Assembly: GCA_963930645.1 (NCBI GenBank)
Contig: OZ005654.1
Coordinates: 266,591,700-266,655,699 of the forward strand
Source of the DNA: Salticus scenicus
Taxonomy: Eukaryota; Arthropoda; Arachnida; Araneae; Salticidae
Direction: 5' to 3'
Length of the DNA stretch: 64,000 bases
Below, piece after piece: positions 36,001-46,813 of this stretch (position 1 is the stretch's first letter; the number at the start of each line of letters is the position of its first letter). The notes beneath the pieces were generated by a model, which saw only the letters and a program-made list of their open reading frames with translations, made no database searches and was not told the origin of the DNA. The position numbers and the translations under genes are program-made.

Positions 36001-37282
36001 CGGAATCAAGTTTCGTCATGTATTTTCACCAGTACCCTTTAATTTCAAACAGAAATATTTAGTGGCATAACGAAAAACCGTTTTTGACTATTTTTTAACA
36101 TAGACGACACCTCCTTTAATACATTTATTTTAATGGGATATCAAATTCAAAACTCCGTCTTGTTGAAAATCGCTGGAGAGCGATTTAAATAAGTTATTTA
36201 CAGGATGCTACATTACTTCATTGCATACCGATACTAAATGCAGGAAATAGGTAAATTTATGGTAAAGATCGGAGATGCAGGTTGGTCGATCAAACCTCTC
36301 CAACCGATAATATAAATGATTTCATTTGTTTGCCATGCTGTGCGGGGTCTTGCCTTATCGTCGAAAAACAAAAAATATTTGGTCACTAGCCTTGATCTTA
36401 TGCGCCAATTGGCGAAACTAAGTTTCATGTAAATGTGGCAATAGGATACAGCAAATGATGGGCCTTCAAATTAAGAAATTAATCAAAATAGCACATGTCT
36501 TGTGGCAAAATAGTTTTAGCATAATTCTTCAACGAATTGATATAGTATGATTTTTTGGTTTTCAAATTGGAATGCTTTCAGAACTGAATCACTTCCGAAG
36601 CAATGAAAACATTAAAAAAAATAATAATAATAATACTTGTTAAATATATGCTATTTTAAAAATACATACTTTTATAGATTTTAACATTTCTGAAATCATA
36701 TTTTTAAAATATTATGTAAAAGAAAATTGGTGTAATTATAATGAAAATTTTTCAAAGATTATAATACACTAGAATATATACTTCTATACAAAAACTTTAA
36801 AAACCTTTCATATATGTTTGATTTGAATGAAATTAGAAGTCTGATCTAAAAACAAAGTTCTCAAAAAAGCAAATACATGTTGTTTTAAAAATTTTAATCT
36901 TATGGTAATTTTATTTTATAATCATATTTTTTTATTCAATTTTATATATGGCAATGTTGTCATTTAATAACTATATTGATGTTTTCTGCTATATAATTAT
37001 TTTAAATTAAAATATTAAATTTAGCAGCGAAAGAAAATTTCTCAGTAAGGTAAGTGCATCAGTAGTGGACACTTTAGGGATATTTTCTGGCTATTTTTTC
37101 TAAACTTCTTTAAATTTTGGAGAATGAAAAAGTAATTAATGTTTCACACCTTTATTAACTCTTTCTTTATATGAATGTATTACGAAAATTACTAATTGTA
37201 GCTTTTATATATGTAAAACAGCGAAAATCCTGAAAGCTTAAAATGAGCCAATAGTGGATACACTAAAACCCAGTAGAGGACC
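32910..37282. other. AT-rich stretch, mostly unrecognised
   Basis: Holds (TA)n at 33017-33042 and 33944-33966, A runs at 34580-34606 and 35007-35030, and the second copy (34430-34830) of the direct repeat seen at 30.3 kb. A solitary tail at 34790-34875 ('aaaatttgacccaaatacaa', 'tactttctctaccttatggg') matches the end of the 17-18 kb repeat. Short open frames are AT-biased and carry no domain. Confidence 0.5.
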
Positions 37283-38125
37283 CTTTTCACTTTCCGAACA
37301 TACATATGTAAGGGAAGTATTGTAATCATGTCAAAAATTCGAATTTGAGATTTTGATGTTTCTATACTTTCTGAGGTCCCCTGAGTCCATTTCACTATTT
37401 TTACGATGATGTATGTATGTATGTGTGTGTGTGTGAGAGAGAGAGAGTGAACACGCTAGCGTCTAAACGCTTTGTTAGAATGAGATGAAAGTTGGTACGT
37501 ATATTGTAAGTCACCATAGCCCGAACGCTATTGATTTTGGTGAATCTAGCACTTATAGTTTTTTACAGAGACACCAGGAAAGATTCTTTATCATTATGGC
37601 CTATGGGGCCAAATTTTTAAAAGTGTGATAGCGTCTAAACGCATTAATCTGAGCAAAAAATTTGTACACATGTTATAGGTAACTGTTGCACAAACTGTAC
37701 AGATTTTGGTGAATTTAGCACTTATGGTTTTTTACAGGGACACAAAGAAAAATTCTTTAACATTACGGCCTAAGGTACCAAATTTTAAAAAGCGCGATAG
37801 CGTCTAAACGCCTTATTCAATTGAGCTCAAAATTTATTTGAATATTATAAATCACTGTTGCACTAACTATAAGCATTTTGGTTAATCTAGCATTTATAGG
37901 TTTTTACAGGGACACAACGAAAATTTCTTTATCATTATGATTTATGGGCTCAAAGTTCAGTAGCATTAAATAAAACATTGTGTACTTTTAGGAGAAAATA
38001 CTCAAACAATCTATTATGATTTTATCTCTTTTGTTTGTTCAACAACTTCTCTTTCTTTACTTTATCTACAAAACTGCTAATTACTCAATGTTCGGAAAGT
38101 TGAGTGGAGTCACTCCAGATTTTTT
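37283..38125 (-). mobile_element. Tandem-unit non-autonomous element, copy B
   Basis: Inverted copy of 11879-12911, with the same perfect 12 bp ends (ACTTTCCGAACA at 37289-37300; TGTTCGGAAAGT at 38090-38101). The same tail, a (TATG)n/(TG)n/(GA)n microsatellite (37411-37448) and about three ~171 bp units follow ('gcgtctaaacgc' at about 37458, 37630, 37800). Like copy A, its unit end is followed by 'gagtggagtcactccagatt', so the element probably extends a little past the 12 bp repeat. Confidence 0.75.
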
Positions 38126-38289
38126 GTTCCAGTAGTGAATCTCTTTGAATTTTTGCTTTAAAATTACGGTGACCAAACTTTTTCATTTCTTGAGAACAGA
38201 CCGTTTTAGCATTTTCCCCCCACATACATAAAACTTCGTTGGGGACCACATTTAGGACTGATTTTTAAGTGGGTTTTACGTCACACTAG

Positions 38290-38600
38290 TGCTACACTAT
38301 GGGTAACTGGCGACTGCCTAGGTATTACTAATAAATCTAGTCAGTAGACATGTCATCACAATTTCTTCCACGAAGGGGATAGCTTCTGTGCTTCTGCGGG
38401 TTCCAGAGGTATAATTTAGGTGAGAATATGGAGGATGTTGGGACTGCGACGTATTTTACGTCCACCAGCCAGCAGTAGTGTACACAACGATCTTCATCCT
38501 GCTCGATCGCAGAACTAGCAATATTCCAATTACGAGCTCAGCGCTCTACCGACTACGACCAGTTTATCGCAACTCGGACCACATTCAGAAAAATTTGTCT
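38290..38600 (-). mobile_element. tRNA-derived SINE (likely)
   Basis: Read on the minus strand from about 38570: 'tcggtagagcgctgagctcg' resembles an RNA polymerase III A box region of a tRNA. 'agttctgcgatcgagcagga' follows about 30 bases later where a B box (GGTTCGAxxC) should be, with mutations. The remaining ~200 bp would be the SINE body. Some body words recur around 40505-40560 ('agtgtgacataaaatctact'). Confidence 0.55.
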
Positions 38601-38771
38601 CCAACTCTGTCCAATTTTTCACACTTCTTTAAAACAAGATTTTTAATGACATTTTATAAATTTGTTTAAAATCATTGACGAAATCTATGTGCTTTTTATT
38701 TTAAATATTTTTCCTTACACTCAATTATCTAATTTATTGTTCGTATGCGCATTTAGTATATTAATCTTGTG

Positions 38772-38997
38772 CAGTCAGCAGCAAAATTATTGAAGCTCTA
38801 GCAATAATTCGTATTTAAAAGATGTGCACATAATCCTGTTTTGTTATTTGTCGAGTCATGAACTTAGTCTTATACTGTTTATAAAAAAGTAAGTTGATGA
38901 TAAAAATTAGCTATCAAACAAAAAAAAAAAAAAAAAGAAGAAGAAAAGACAGAAAGGAAAATGTGGATGCATGCTTCAATAATTTTGCTGCCGACTG
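38772..38997. mobile_element. Small MITE, mariner-type ends
   Basis: The left end CAGTCAGCAGCAAAATTATT pairs with the right end AATAATTTTGCTGCCGACTG, and 'gaagc' extends the match. The right flank is TA; the left flank reads TG, perhaps a mutated TA. The interior holds an A run and no coding frame. It differs from the 9.5 kb MITE family. Confidence 0.7.
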
Positions 38998-39160
38998 TAT
39001 CTATGATATTTTATTTTTTACATACGTATGTTTCAAATAATTCATAATTTGTGCTACAGAAACTACAGTTATTTATCATATTCATTAACTTTACTATTTG
39101 AAAGCTTTTTATATAAATTATTTCAGCTTTAGTAAAATGATTTTTTTTAAAACTGTAATA

Positions 39161-40455
39161 GGGGAAGCCGGGGTAATAAGAGACAGGGGTTATAAGAGAC
39201 GCAGTCAAAAAACCCACCAAAAAATATACTTAGACAACTTTAAAAATATGTAATATTAAGTATCATGTGTATTCTTTACTACAATACACTTATTGAGAAG
39301 TTTATAACATATTTTGAATTCTTTTTATGCGACGAAAAAAAACCTTCACTTTGAACTTACCCTGAAAGTTCGTGACTTTTCCTAAATTTTTCTTTATTTT
39401 TTTTTGTAGGTAAGATGTTTGGGATTTATTAATGTGTAACCTTTTGACCAAGACTATGACTTTGATGTACAATTTTTTAAAACCTTGAAAGCATTCTTTA
39501 TTTACATGTTCTAGGCATGTTTCTTATTACCCCATTTTTATTTTTTGTGGGGGTAATAAGAGACATGAGTCTCTTATTACCCCCACTGTTAATTACTGTG
39601 CCCCCCCCCCATTGTAGTTTCTGTTAATTCTGCCTGACTAGTTTACGAAGAGTTTACCAAGTGTTAGACCCAGTCTAAGTTTACCAAGAGAACATTTTAT
39701 TTTCACTTTAAATCAAAAAGCAGTTTTTCTGATTTGGCTAGACCATATTTAGTTGTTATGATTATGTAAATTTATGTTTAGAATGTGTATAAGTTAGTAT
39801 TTAGTCATTAATACTTCATTACATAATAAATAAGTTCATTTATAATTACTAGAAAAATCTTTTATAACATTTTGTTCGCTTCTATACACTTCAAAGATAC
39901 GTCTTTTTTGCCTACACTTTAGAAAATGGGTAAAATATTTTCTGCCCATTTTAAAAATTATATTGATGTTTTTGGTTAATCCCTAGGTTATGTTGATTAT
40001 GCAGAACTATCATTAAGTACAATATTATATTATTTAGGATCTAATATTAAAATAAATGAATTTCACAAACACATTTATGACAGTTAATTTTTGAGAAAAC
40101 ATATTTTTTGGATGGATGTAAAATTTAAAAATTAAAAACTATTGGCTGATTCAGAATTGTTTCCAGATGTCTTTTATTATCCCACATGATTTTACATTGT
40201 TATAAATGGACAGTTACAAGCCTGGTCTCTTATTACCCCACGTGGGGTTATTAGAGACAAGGATTTAATGAAAATTTAAAAAACAAAATTAACAAAAAAA
40301 TTAAGTGCAAAAATCACATAAAAAATCAAGAGGAGTGCATTTAATGAAATTAATACGAGACATTTATTTCAAGTTATTTAGATTAATAGTATAGATTTTA
40401 TTAATATTTTTTGTCTCTTATTACCCCTTTTGTCTCTTATTACCCCGGCTTCCCC
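39161..40455. mobile_element. 1.3 kb TIR element, uninterrupted copy 1
   Basis: The ends GGGGAAGCCGGGGTAATAAG and, inverted, CTTATTACCCCGGCTTCCCC are flanked by TA (39159-39160 and 40456-40457). Each end carries a second tandem copy of the motif ggggTAATAAGAGAC (or ggggTTATAAGAGAC). The motif also occurs inside as two head-to-head palindromes (39549-39584 and 40225-40258) and once singly near 39518. No open frame codes for a transposase, so it is non-autonomous. It shows the empty site (CCCAT at 39945-39949) used by the LTR element in copy 2. Confidence 0.88.
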
Positions 40456-40457
40456 TA

Positions 40458-42645
40458 TATTGTTTCATTTTCATATGATTTTTTTTGACAAATCTTGACC
40501 CATTTCTTTTATTCATAGTGTAGCATTAGTGTGACATAAAATCTACTCATCCTCAACCGTCTAAATACTGGCCGCAGTTTTGCTATTTCAATGTCGATGA
40601 TTCAATAGGAACTGAACTTAACTAACTAGTCCAATATGGAACTCAGAAAAAAATTCGTGAATAAAAAACCTAAAATGTCTCGAGATTGTCTCAGGATTCA
40701 AGTGAATCCCCAGTTTGTTGCGCCTTCTATATTTGGAAAATCATGGAAGCCATGTTCTCCTCAAAAGATTAAAATTGTGATGGCATGTATTATTGTCACA
40801 GCTAGGAGTGAGTCCAAGACCGTTGCCAATTTTTCAATGCGTAGCTTTAGTATGACGTTGAAAATACTCCACTCAACATTAAATTTCGCAGTTTACAGAG
40901 GTCTTTCCACCACTGGATCTAACCTAAGACCCCTTAGAAGGACCCCTACGGAGGTCACTCCCTCCTCAGGTAAAGCAACCTAGTGCAGTCAATCGGCCTT
41001 AATCCCCACAACCTAACCCAACCTAAATGTTCAATAATAGATAGGAGATGATTTATTATATATGTATATATATATATATATATATATTTAAACTAACTAA
41101 AACATTATTAGGAAAGCTCTGCACATAGCTTTGTTATGAAACGGTCTGTGTTTCCAATATGTAAGAAAAAATATCTTATAATCTCGTACTGACTATCGGC
41201 ACCTTAATGATTAGCGATATCTTATAATATCGTTATAAATATATATTATAAAATTAATGCTTTGATTTCGTATATAAAATACTACAAGAAATGTAAAAAA
41301 AAAAATATCTAATTTCAATATAAATTTTCTTACATTTCTAATAACTCATACTTTTCTTAGAAAGAAATAATTTGTTTTCATAAGTTAAATATCAAATAAC
41401 GAAGTATTAAATGTGCTACAGATAATCACAGTATGGTTACAAAAAACAATCAATATATAAATGCAGTTTTTGATACATTTATATGTTTCTTATTTTACTT
41501 GATAAATTAGTTCCAAAACATTATTTAGTTGAAAGGACTGGAAAACATGGAAAAGAAGAAGATATATATCAGACACTGATACCTCATAAATCTTGCCATA
41601 CTTCTGACTTTCTGTACTGAAAAAAGAAATGTTATTTCTAAAGCACATATGACATTTCTTTGAGATTTATTATTGAAATATTCTTATTCAGCAGAACTGT
41701 TGTAGAAGTGAAATGTATACACACCCATTACTGTAAAATCGATAGGTTCGAAATATATATATATGCTAATTTAAATATTGTCATAAATCATGCACAATTT
41801 ATTAAGAAAATGAGTATGACGTGGACGTGTATGTCAAAAGTTGCTTTTATAAAAATGAATAAAATAATTGTTTGGCATTTTTTTCAGCTAAAAAAGAATT
41901 TTAGGTCATGTGACTTTTAAAATAGAAAAAGAAATCTGTACAACTATCTTATGAAATATTTCCATAAAAACAACTTATATTACTTATTGCACAACTTATT
42001 TACTTTAAATAACGTATCTGCAGGTAATATGGCCACCTTAAGGGTAGAAATGTTTTAGCGATAGTAGTAATCGATTTAAAGTTAAATAATTTTTTTTTTT
42101 TTTAAACAGAGGACTCTTTTTAGTACTCAAAAAAAAAAAAAATAATTAAATAAATAAAATAAAATAAAATAAAATAAAATAAATAAATAAAATAATCAAG
42201 ATTTAAACCTGCAAAAATTATTTTAAAAGAGGATAGTAAATGAAGGTGATATGTCCATATGCAAGTAATATGCCCATATATAAAATACAATGAAGAATTT
42301 CTATTTTAACGCATGAATACACATCAATTATTACAAATCAAAATTTAATTTTTCAGACTTTACGAAAATTAATGAAAATGTAATTAAGAAGAAAATTTAG
42401 AAAACAATGTTAAGCAATTTTAAACAATTTTCAGCAATTTTCCGGATATTTTTCAACAAATTTAAACTTTTTACGGTCAAAAATGTTTAATTTATTTTTA
42501 CTTCACATATATGGCAAATAAAAACTTTCTTATCTTTCTTTGTAAGCCCTACATATTCCTCGCACACATAATTATGATACAACAGATAATCTCACATCCA
42601 CAACTTTTTCCTTGTTGGAAATACCACTAAACCATCTTTCTTTAT
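40458..42645. other. Mostly unrecognised, with SINE-like stretch
   Basis: About 40505-41035 resembles SINE or processed-repeat material: 'cctaagaccccttagaagga', 'gcagtcaatcggcctt' and a terminal 'cctaacccaaccta'. The 'caatcggcctt' part recurs at 56849. A 115-codon open frame (40636-40983) runs through it and shows no domain I recognise. The rest is AT-rich with (TA)n at 41057-41087 and an (AAATA)n stretch at 42140-42200. Confidence 0.45.
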
Positions 42646-42647
42646 TA

Positions 42648-43454
42648 GGGGAAGCCGGGGTAATAAGAGACAGGGGTTATAAGAGACACAGTAAAAAAAC
42701 CCACCAAAAAATATACTTAGACAACTTTAAAAATATATAATATTAAGTATCATGTGTATTTTTTACTACAATGCACTTATTGAGAAGTTTGTAACATAAT
42801 TTGATTTTTTTTTATACGATGAAAAAAAACCTTCACTTTGAACTTACTCTAAAAGTTCGTGTCTTTTTCTAATTTTTTTTTTTTTTTTTTTGTAGGTAAG
42901 ATGTTTGGGATTTATTAATGTGTAACCTTTTGACCAAGACTATGACTTTTGATGTACATTTTTTAAGACCTTGAAAGCATTCTTTATTTATATGTTCTAG
43001 GCATGTTTCTTATTACCCGATTTTTATATTTGTGGGGGTAATAAGAGACACGAGTTTCTTATTTACCGCCACTGTTCATTCATGTATCCCCCCCATTGTA
43101 GTTCCTGTTAATTCTGACTGACTAGTTTACGAAGAGTTTACCTAGTGTTAGGCCTAGTCTAAGTTTACCGAAAGAACTTTTTTTTTGTTTTGTTTTGTTT
43201 TTCACTTTAAATAAAAAAGCAGTTTTACTCATTAGGCTAGACCATATTTAGTTGTTATGATTATGTAAATTTATGTTTAGAATGTTTATAAATTAGTTTA
43301 GTCATTAATACTTCATTACATAATTAATAAGTTCATTTATAATTACTAGAATTTTTTTTAAACATTTTGTTCGCTTGTATACACTTCAACGATACGGTTT
43401 TTTTGCTTATTCTCGACTACACATTAGAAAATGCATAAAATACTTTCTGCCCAT
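42648..43454. mobile_element. 1.3 kb TIR element, copy 2, left part
   Basis: Matches 39161-39949 of copy 1 closely, with flanking TA at 42646-42647. It is interrupted after CCCAT (43450-43454) by the LTR element and resumes at 52873. Confidence 0.88.
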
Positions 43455-44362
43455 TGTGATGTTGAAAAACATCACATATCCCTTTTTAAAATAAAATAAT
43501 AATAATAATATAAATTATATTTTATTTATTTATTTATAATGCAAGCAAACATTATATTTCTTATCCTAAAAGAATTTAATACAATTTTGTTTATTTCGCT
43601 TATGCTATTTTATTTTTATTTCTATTTCATTAATCTGTAATTTCATATAATTTATTGTTCTTTTTCCTGCTCTAAATCCCATCAAGTAATAATTAAATAA
43701 AATATCAACGAAAGAGAAACCCATTCATTTTATGCTTTAAAACCGCAGACGATTTTTTTTATTGTAGCTTCCTGTCTCCAATCAAACGTTTATAGATTCC
43801 GTTGAATCATTATAGCTGAAAATAATTTCTAATATTTTTTATCAATTGATTTCGCACTTTTAGCCAAATTCTGGATGCCTGACAAAATTTAATCACATCC
43901 TATGACGTAATTTAATTTTTAGCCAATCCTTTAACTATTATTTAGGTTTACCAGATATAAAATTTAAAATGTGTTCAGCCAACTTGATTTTTGAGGCCAA
44001 GGAGATTTGGCGAAAAAAATTAAATTAGCACTTGTTCTTCATGCTGTCAACAACTTGTGGTTTTAAGAAGGATTCAAAAAGTTACTAATAAATCGAAATG
44101 GCTTCCTTCAGATTTGGTATCCTCAAGTGGTTTAATAAAATAAACCTTGCCAAAAGATGTTTATCTTTGTTGCCTTCGTAATAAGTATTTATAAGACAAT
44201 GAACTATGCATATCTTAATGCGGTTGCTTGAAATAACAAATAATGGATTTTCTTAAGAAAAGAGATCTTTTCCTATTCTTCATAGAGCTTATTGAACCTG
44301 GTTCACTGTTCGTCATAGCCGCTTCCTACTTTAGATATCTCCATCCCAGCTTCTTCATTAAA
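43455..44362 (+). repeat. 5' LTR of young Gypsy element
   Basis: 908 bp, nearly identical to 51964-52872; I count about six differences including a homopolymer length change. It begins with a perfect hairpin, TGTGATGTT-gaaa-AACATCACA. The shared sequence ends in 'ttcttcattaaa' rather than the usual CA. It should contain promoter and polyadenylation signals, but I cannot place them with confidence. Confidence 0.92.
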
Positions 44363-44368
44363 TATATG

Positions 44369-44386
44369 TGGTGCCAGACTCAGGCC
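44369..44386 (+). other. Candidate primer-binding site
   Basis: TGGTGCCAGACTCAGGCC begins with the TGG expected to pair with a tRNA 3' CCA. It lies 6 bases inside the LTR end, a little further than usual. I cannot match it to a specific tRNA from memory. Confidence 0.35.
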
Positions 44387-44488
44387 GGATAATATATCCG
44401 GATATCCAAAATTTTTTTCGTCTTGAAAAATTATTCATTACTATTATTAACGAATATAAGCTCGAATTTCTGTTTAACGGATCTCTGC

Positions 44489-44791
44489 TTAGTCACCTAA
44501 TATCGACGTGATATCGACTACGTTAATCATTCTACACATCCTGATTAATTCATGAATGCGAAGTTTTACGTTGTTGAAGACTGTTATGTTTTTAAAACAG
44601 CTGCCCCAGTGATGATCCAAAAAGAAATTAACTACGTTACGGTGAACAGCACCGAATTTACCGATTTGTTGTTCATCTTTACTAAAGGCTAATATGCTGC
44701 AGGATATGTCATCTGTGATTTTTTTTAAAAAAACAGAAATTACTTTGTGTCTACAGTATAGATTCTTATCGCCGATATTGTGTGATGCCAT
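44489..44791 (-). CDS. Unrecognised antisense ORF in LTR-element leader
   Basis: A 100-codon open frame running opposite to gag/pol, with an ordinary amino-acid composition (two Trp-free halves joined by 'FFLDHHWGSCFKN') rather than the K/N/I/F bias of spurious frames here. It ends 'DITSILGD'. I do not recognise it. It could be chance, a remnant of captured host sequence, or an antisense product. No promoter is evident, so coding is doubtful. Confidence 0.25.
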   Translation of the reverse strand: MASHNIGDKNLYCRHKVISVFLKKITDDISCSILAFSKDEQQIGKFGAVHRNVVNFFLDHHWGSCFKNITVFNNVKLRIHELIRMCRMINVVDITSILGD

Positions 44792-45898
44792 ACCGGTGGA
44801 CTTTCTACGGTTTCATTGAACAATAGCCTCTCTACAGTCTGCAAAATTTGCATTGTGTGATTTTCTTATGCACTCCGTTCAGTATAATTCATCGTTGATT
44901 CATCAGTGCAAGGAGAGATGACAAATATAGGTCGTATTTCTAGAATCTGTGCAGTTAAATTTCTACGTTGATTTTTTTTCTCGCGTACTCATACAGGAGA
45001 AGAGCCTTACAGTTTTAAATAAAAGAATAAATAAAATACCGTAAATAAATAAATTAAATATATCTATATATTTTTTTGTTTTAGCTAAAAGAAGATTCGG
45101 AAAAGGGGTAAGTTTCCTTTGGAATCATTTTATTGTGCCAATAAAAAGAAACATTTCTCACATATTCTTTCTTAAATATTGACAATAAGAACTTTTCGTA
45201 CATTTTTCTTAAATATTGACATTTATTTAAACTTTATATATATAAATTTTTACTTATAGGTAAAGTCTTTTATTCTTCATATGAGTATTATATTCTACTT
45301 TAACTTTTCATTTCAATTTTTAAGAACAGTTAAAAAGTTATATAAATGAACAAAATTTGCTTATATTATTTTTGAAATATCTAGTTTTTGGATATTCAAG
45401 TAAAGATTTATTTCATTTGTGAAATTAAATACCAGATCATAGTGATATATTTTTTTTTCTTTTCATCATACTGCATAAAATATTTTTTTTGATTTTTTTT
45501 TTTTCATATTCTGATCTTTGTGTTTACAATTTAATATATCTTGACAATTATTTTAATTTGCATATATATCCATTTTTAGTATTATTAATTATATATTTTT
45601 AAATATATCTATAATATATATATACAACAAGACGTATATAAGCCAATTTCATGGTTGCAAGGTATAATGTTATACAGGAAAATATTACAAATAATTTCTA
45701 TATATTTTCATTAATCTTGAAACTTTATCATCCAACTTTTGCATGCTTAATAAAAAAAAAAAAAAAAAAAGGAAAGTATTTAATAATTTTATTCATTTTT
45801 AAGTGTCTTGGTAATTTATTTGTTGATATGATATTCAATTGAATTCTTATGCATATTATTTTTATTTAACTTGGTTAACATTTTTATTTTGGAAAGAA

Positions 45899-46813
45899 AT
45901 GGCACAGAATCGAAACGCGTTTTGCTCCGTTCCTAATTTCGATGGGGACGCGAGATTTGTCAAATTTTTCTTTGATCAATTAAGATCCTTTGCCATGTTA
46001 AATAAACTAACAAATGACGCGACATTACATGTAATGAAAGAAAAACTTCGTGATGCTGCGTTGGCATACTTTATTGAAAACGAAACACTATATAACTCGA
46101 CAGATCTTAAATTCATCGAAGAAAATTTCTGTAAGTTTTTCAGGGAATCGTCATATAACACTGGAATATCAGAATTTCATAATTTAAAAATTTTGCCGGG
46201 GGAGTCAATTAAAAATTTTGCCCATTGTGTAAATGTTGCTGTACCTAAGGCTTTCCCTGACCTTAAAGACAAACAATCCCTTGATAACATTAAACTTCCG
46301 AAATTTTTAGAGTGTGTACCACCAAATATTAAAATTAAGTTAATGGAGGAAAACATAAGAGACTATAATAAGGCAGTTGAACGTGCTCAGACATTATCCG
46401 AAATATATGATTCTTTCAACAACACTACTAATACTAAGACTGTTCTTTCTTGCGATAATAAAAATGACTCTGTAATATTAAACACATTGAAAGATTTATC
46501 TGAGAAAATTAATAACATTTCACTTACAAACAACAATCCACCCTCCCATAATGAATCCTTGCACGTAGCTCAGTCAAGCAGACCCAAATTTGATCAAAGA
46601 AATTATAGAAATAATTACAAGACTAGGCAGACCAATTTTCGTTCTTCCCCTAGAAGAAACTTTTCTAGAAATAATCTGATTTGTCAACTTTGTTCCAAAC
46701 ATGGCCACGTTGCTTTAAACTGTTACAAATGGAGAAATAGAGATAATTTAACCTATAAAACACGTAACTATGAAAACCGTAATTTAACTAGAAAAGAGGT
46801 ATGGAGATTCTGA
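45899..46813 (+). CDS. Gag polyprotein of the young LTR element
   Basis: 304 codons. I start at the ATG at 45899 (context 'aaagaaATGG'); an in-frame ATG at 45839 would add 20 hydrophobic residues unlike a Gag start. The N-terminal half has the helical character of a retrotransposon capsid ('FDGDARFVKFFFDQLRSF' early, 'LPGESIKNFAH' near residue 100). A basic Arg/Asn-rich stretch is followed by CQLCSKHGHVALNC at residues about 262-275, a canonical C-x2-C-x4-H-x4-C knuckle for RNA packaging. It should form the cytoplasmic particle. The stop (46811-46813) overlaps the open pol frame by 26 bases. Confidence 0.9.
   Translation: MAQNRNAFCSVPNFDGDARFVKFFFDQLRSFAMLNKLTNDATLHVMKEKLRDAALAYFIENETLYNSTDLKFIEENFCKFFRESSYNTGISEFHNLKILPGESIKNFAHCVNVAVPKAFPDLKDKQSLDNIKLPKFLECVPPNIKIKLMEENIRDYNKAVERAQTLSEIYDSFNNTTNTKTVLSCDNKNDSVILNTLKDLSEKINNISLTNNNPPSHNESLHVAQSSRPKFDQRNYRNNYKTRQTNFRSSPRRNFSRNNLICQLCSKHGHVALNCYKWRNRDNLTYKTRNYENRNLTRKEVWRF
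46788..46813 (+). other. Gag-pol overlap, probable +1 frameshift site
   Basis: The pol frame opens just after a stop at 46785-46787 and overlaps the end of gag for 26 bases. Pol codons start one base later than gag codons, so a +1 (or -2) shift is needed. The gag stop context 'TTC TGA T' could allow a +1 slip at a slow stop codon, as in antizyme genes. I see no classic -1 heptamer (X XXY YYZ) in this overlap. Confidence 0.6.

Larger units (their letters stand above)
44363..45898 (+). other. Untranslated leader of the young LTR element
   Basis: About 1.5 kb between the 5' LTR and the preferred gag start, longer than usual for Gypsy elements. It holds a possible primer site near 44369, an antisense open frame (44489-44791) and then very AT-rich DNA with T runs (45451-45500) and an A run (45752-45770). 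An intron or captured sequence is possible. Confidence 0.5.

Noticed and set aside
40636..40983. 115-codon open frame
   Set aside because: Lies in SINE-like or repeat-derived DNA, has no domain I recognise, and shares nucleotide words with another repeat near 56.8 kb.
41010..41030. 'cctaacccaaccta' as an interstitial telomere repeat
   Set aside because: Only two to three imperfect units at a SINE-like end; not the arthropod TTAGG pattern.
45839..45898. Upstream in-frame ATG that would extend gag by 20 residues
   Set aside because: The added residues are strongly hydrophobic and aromatic, unlike a Gag N-terminus, and the ATG at 45899 has a better context. Kept as leader.
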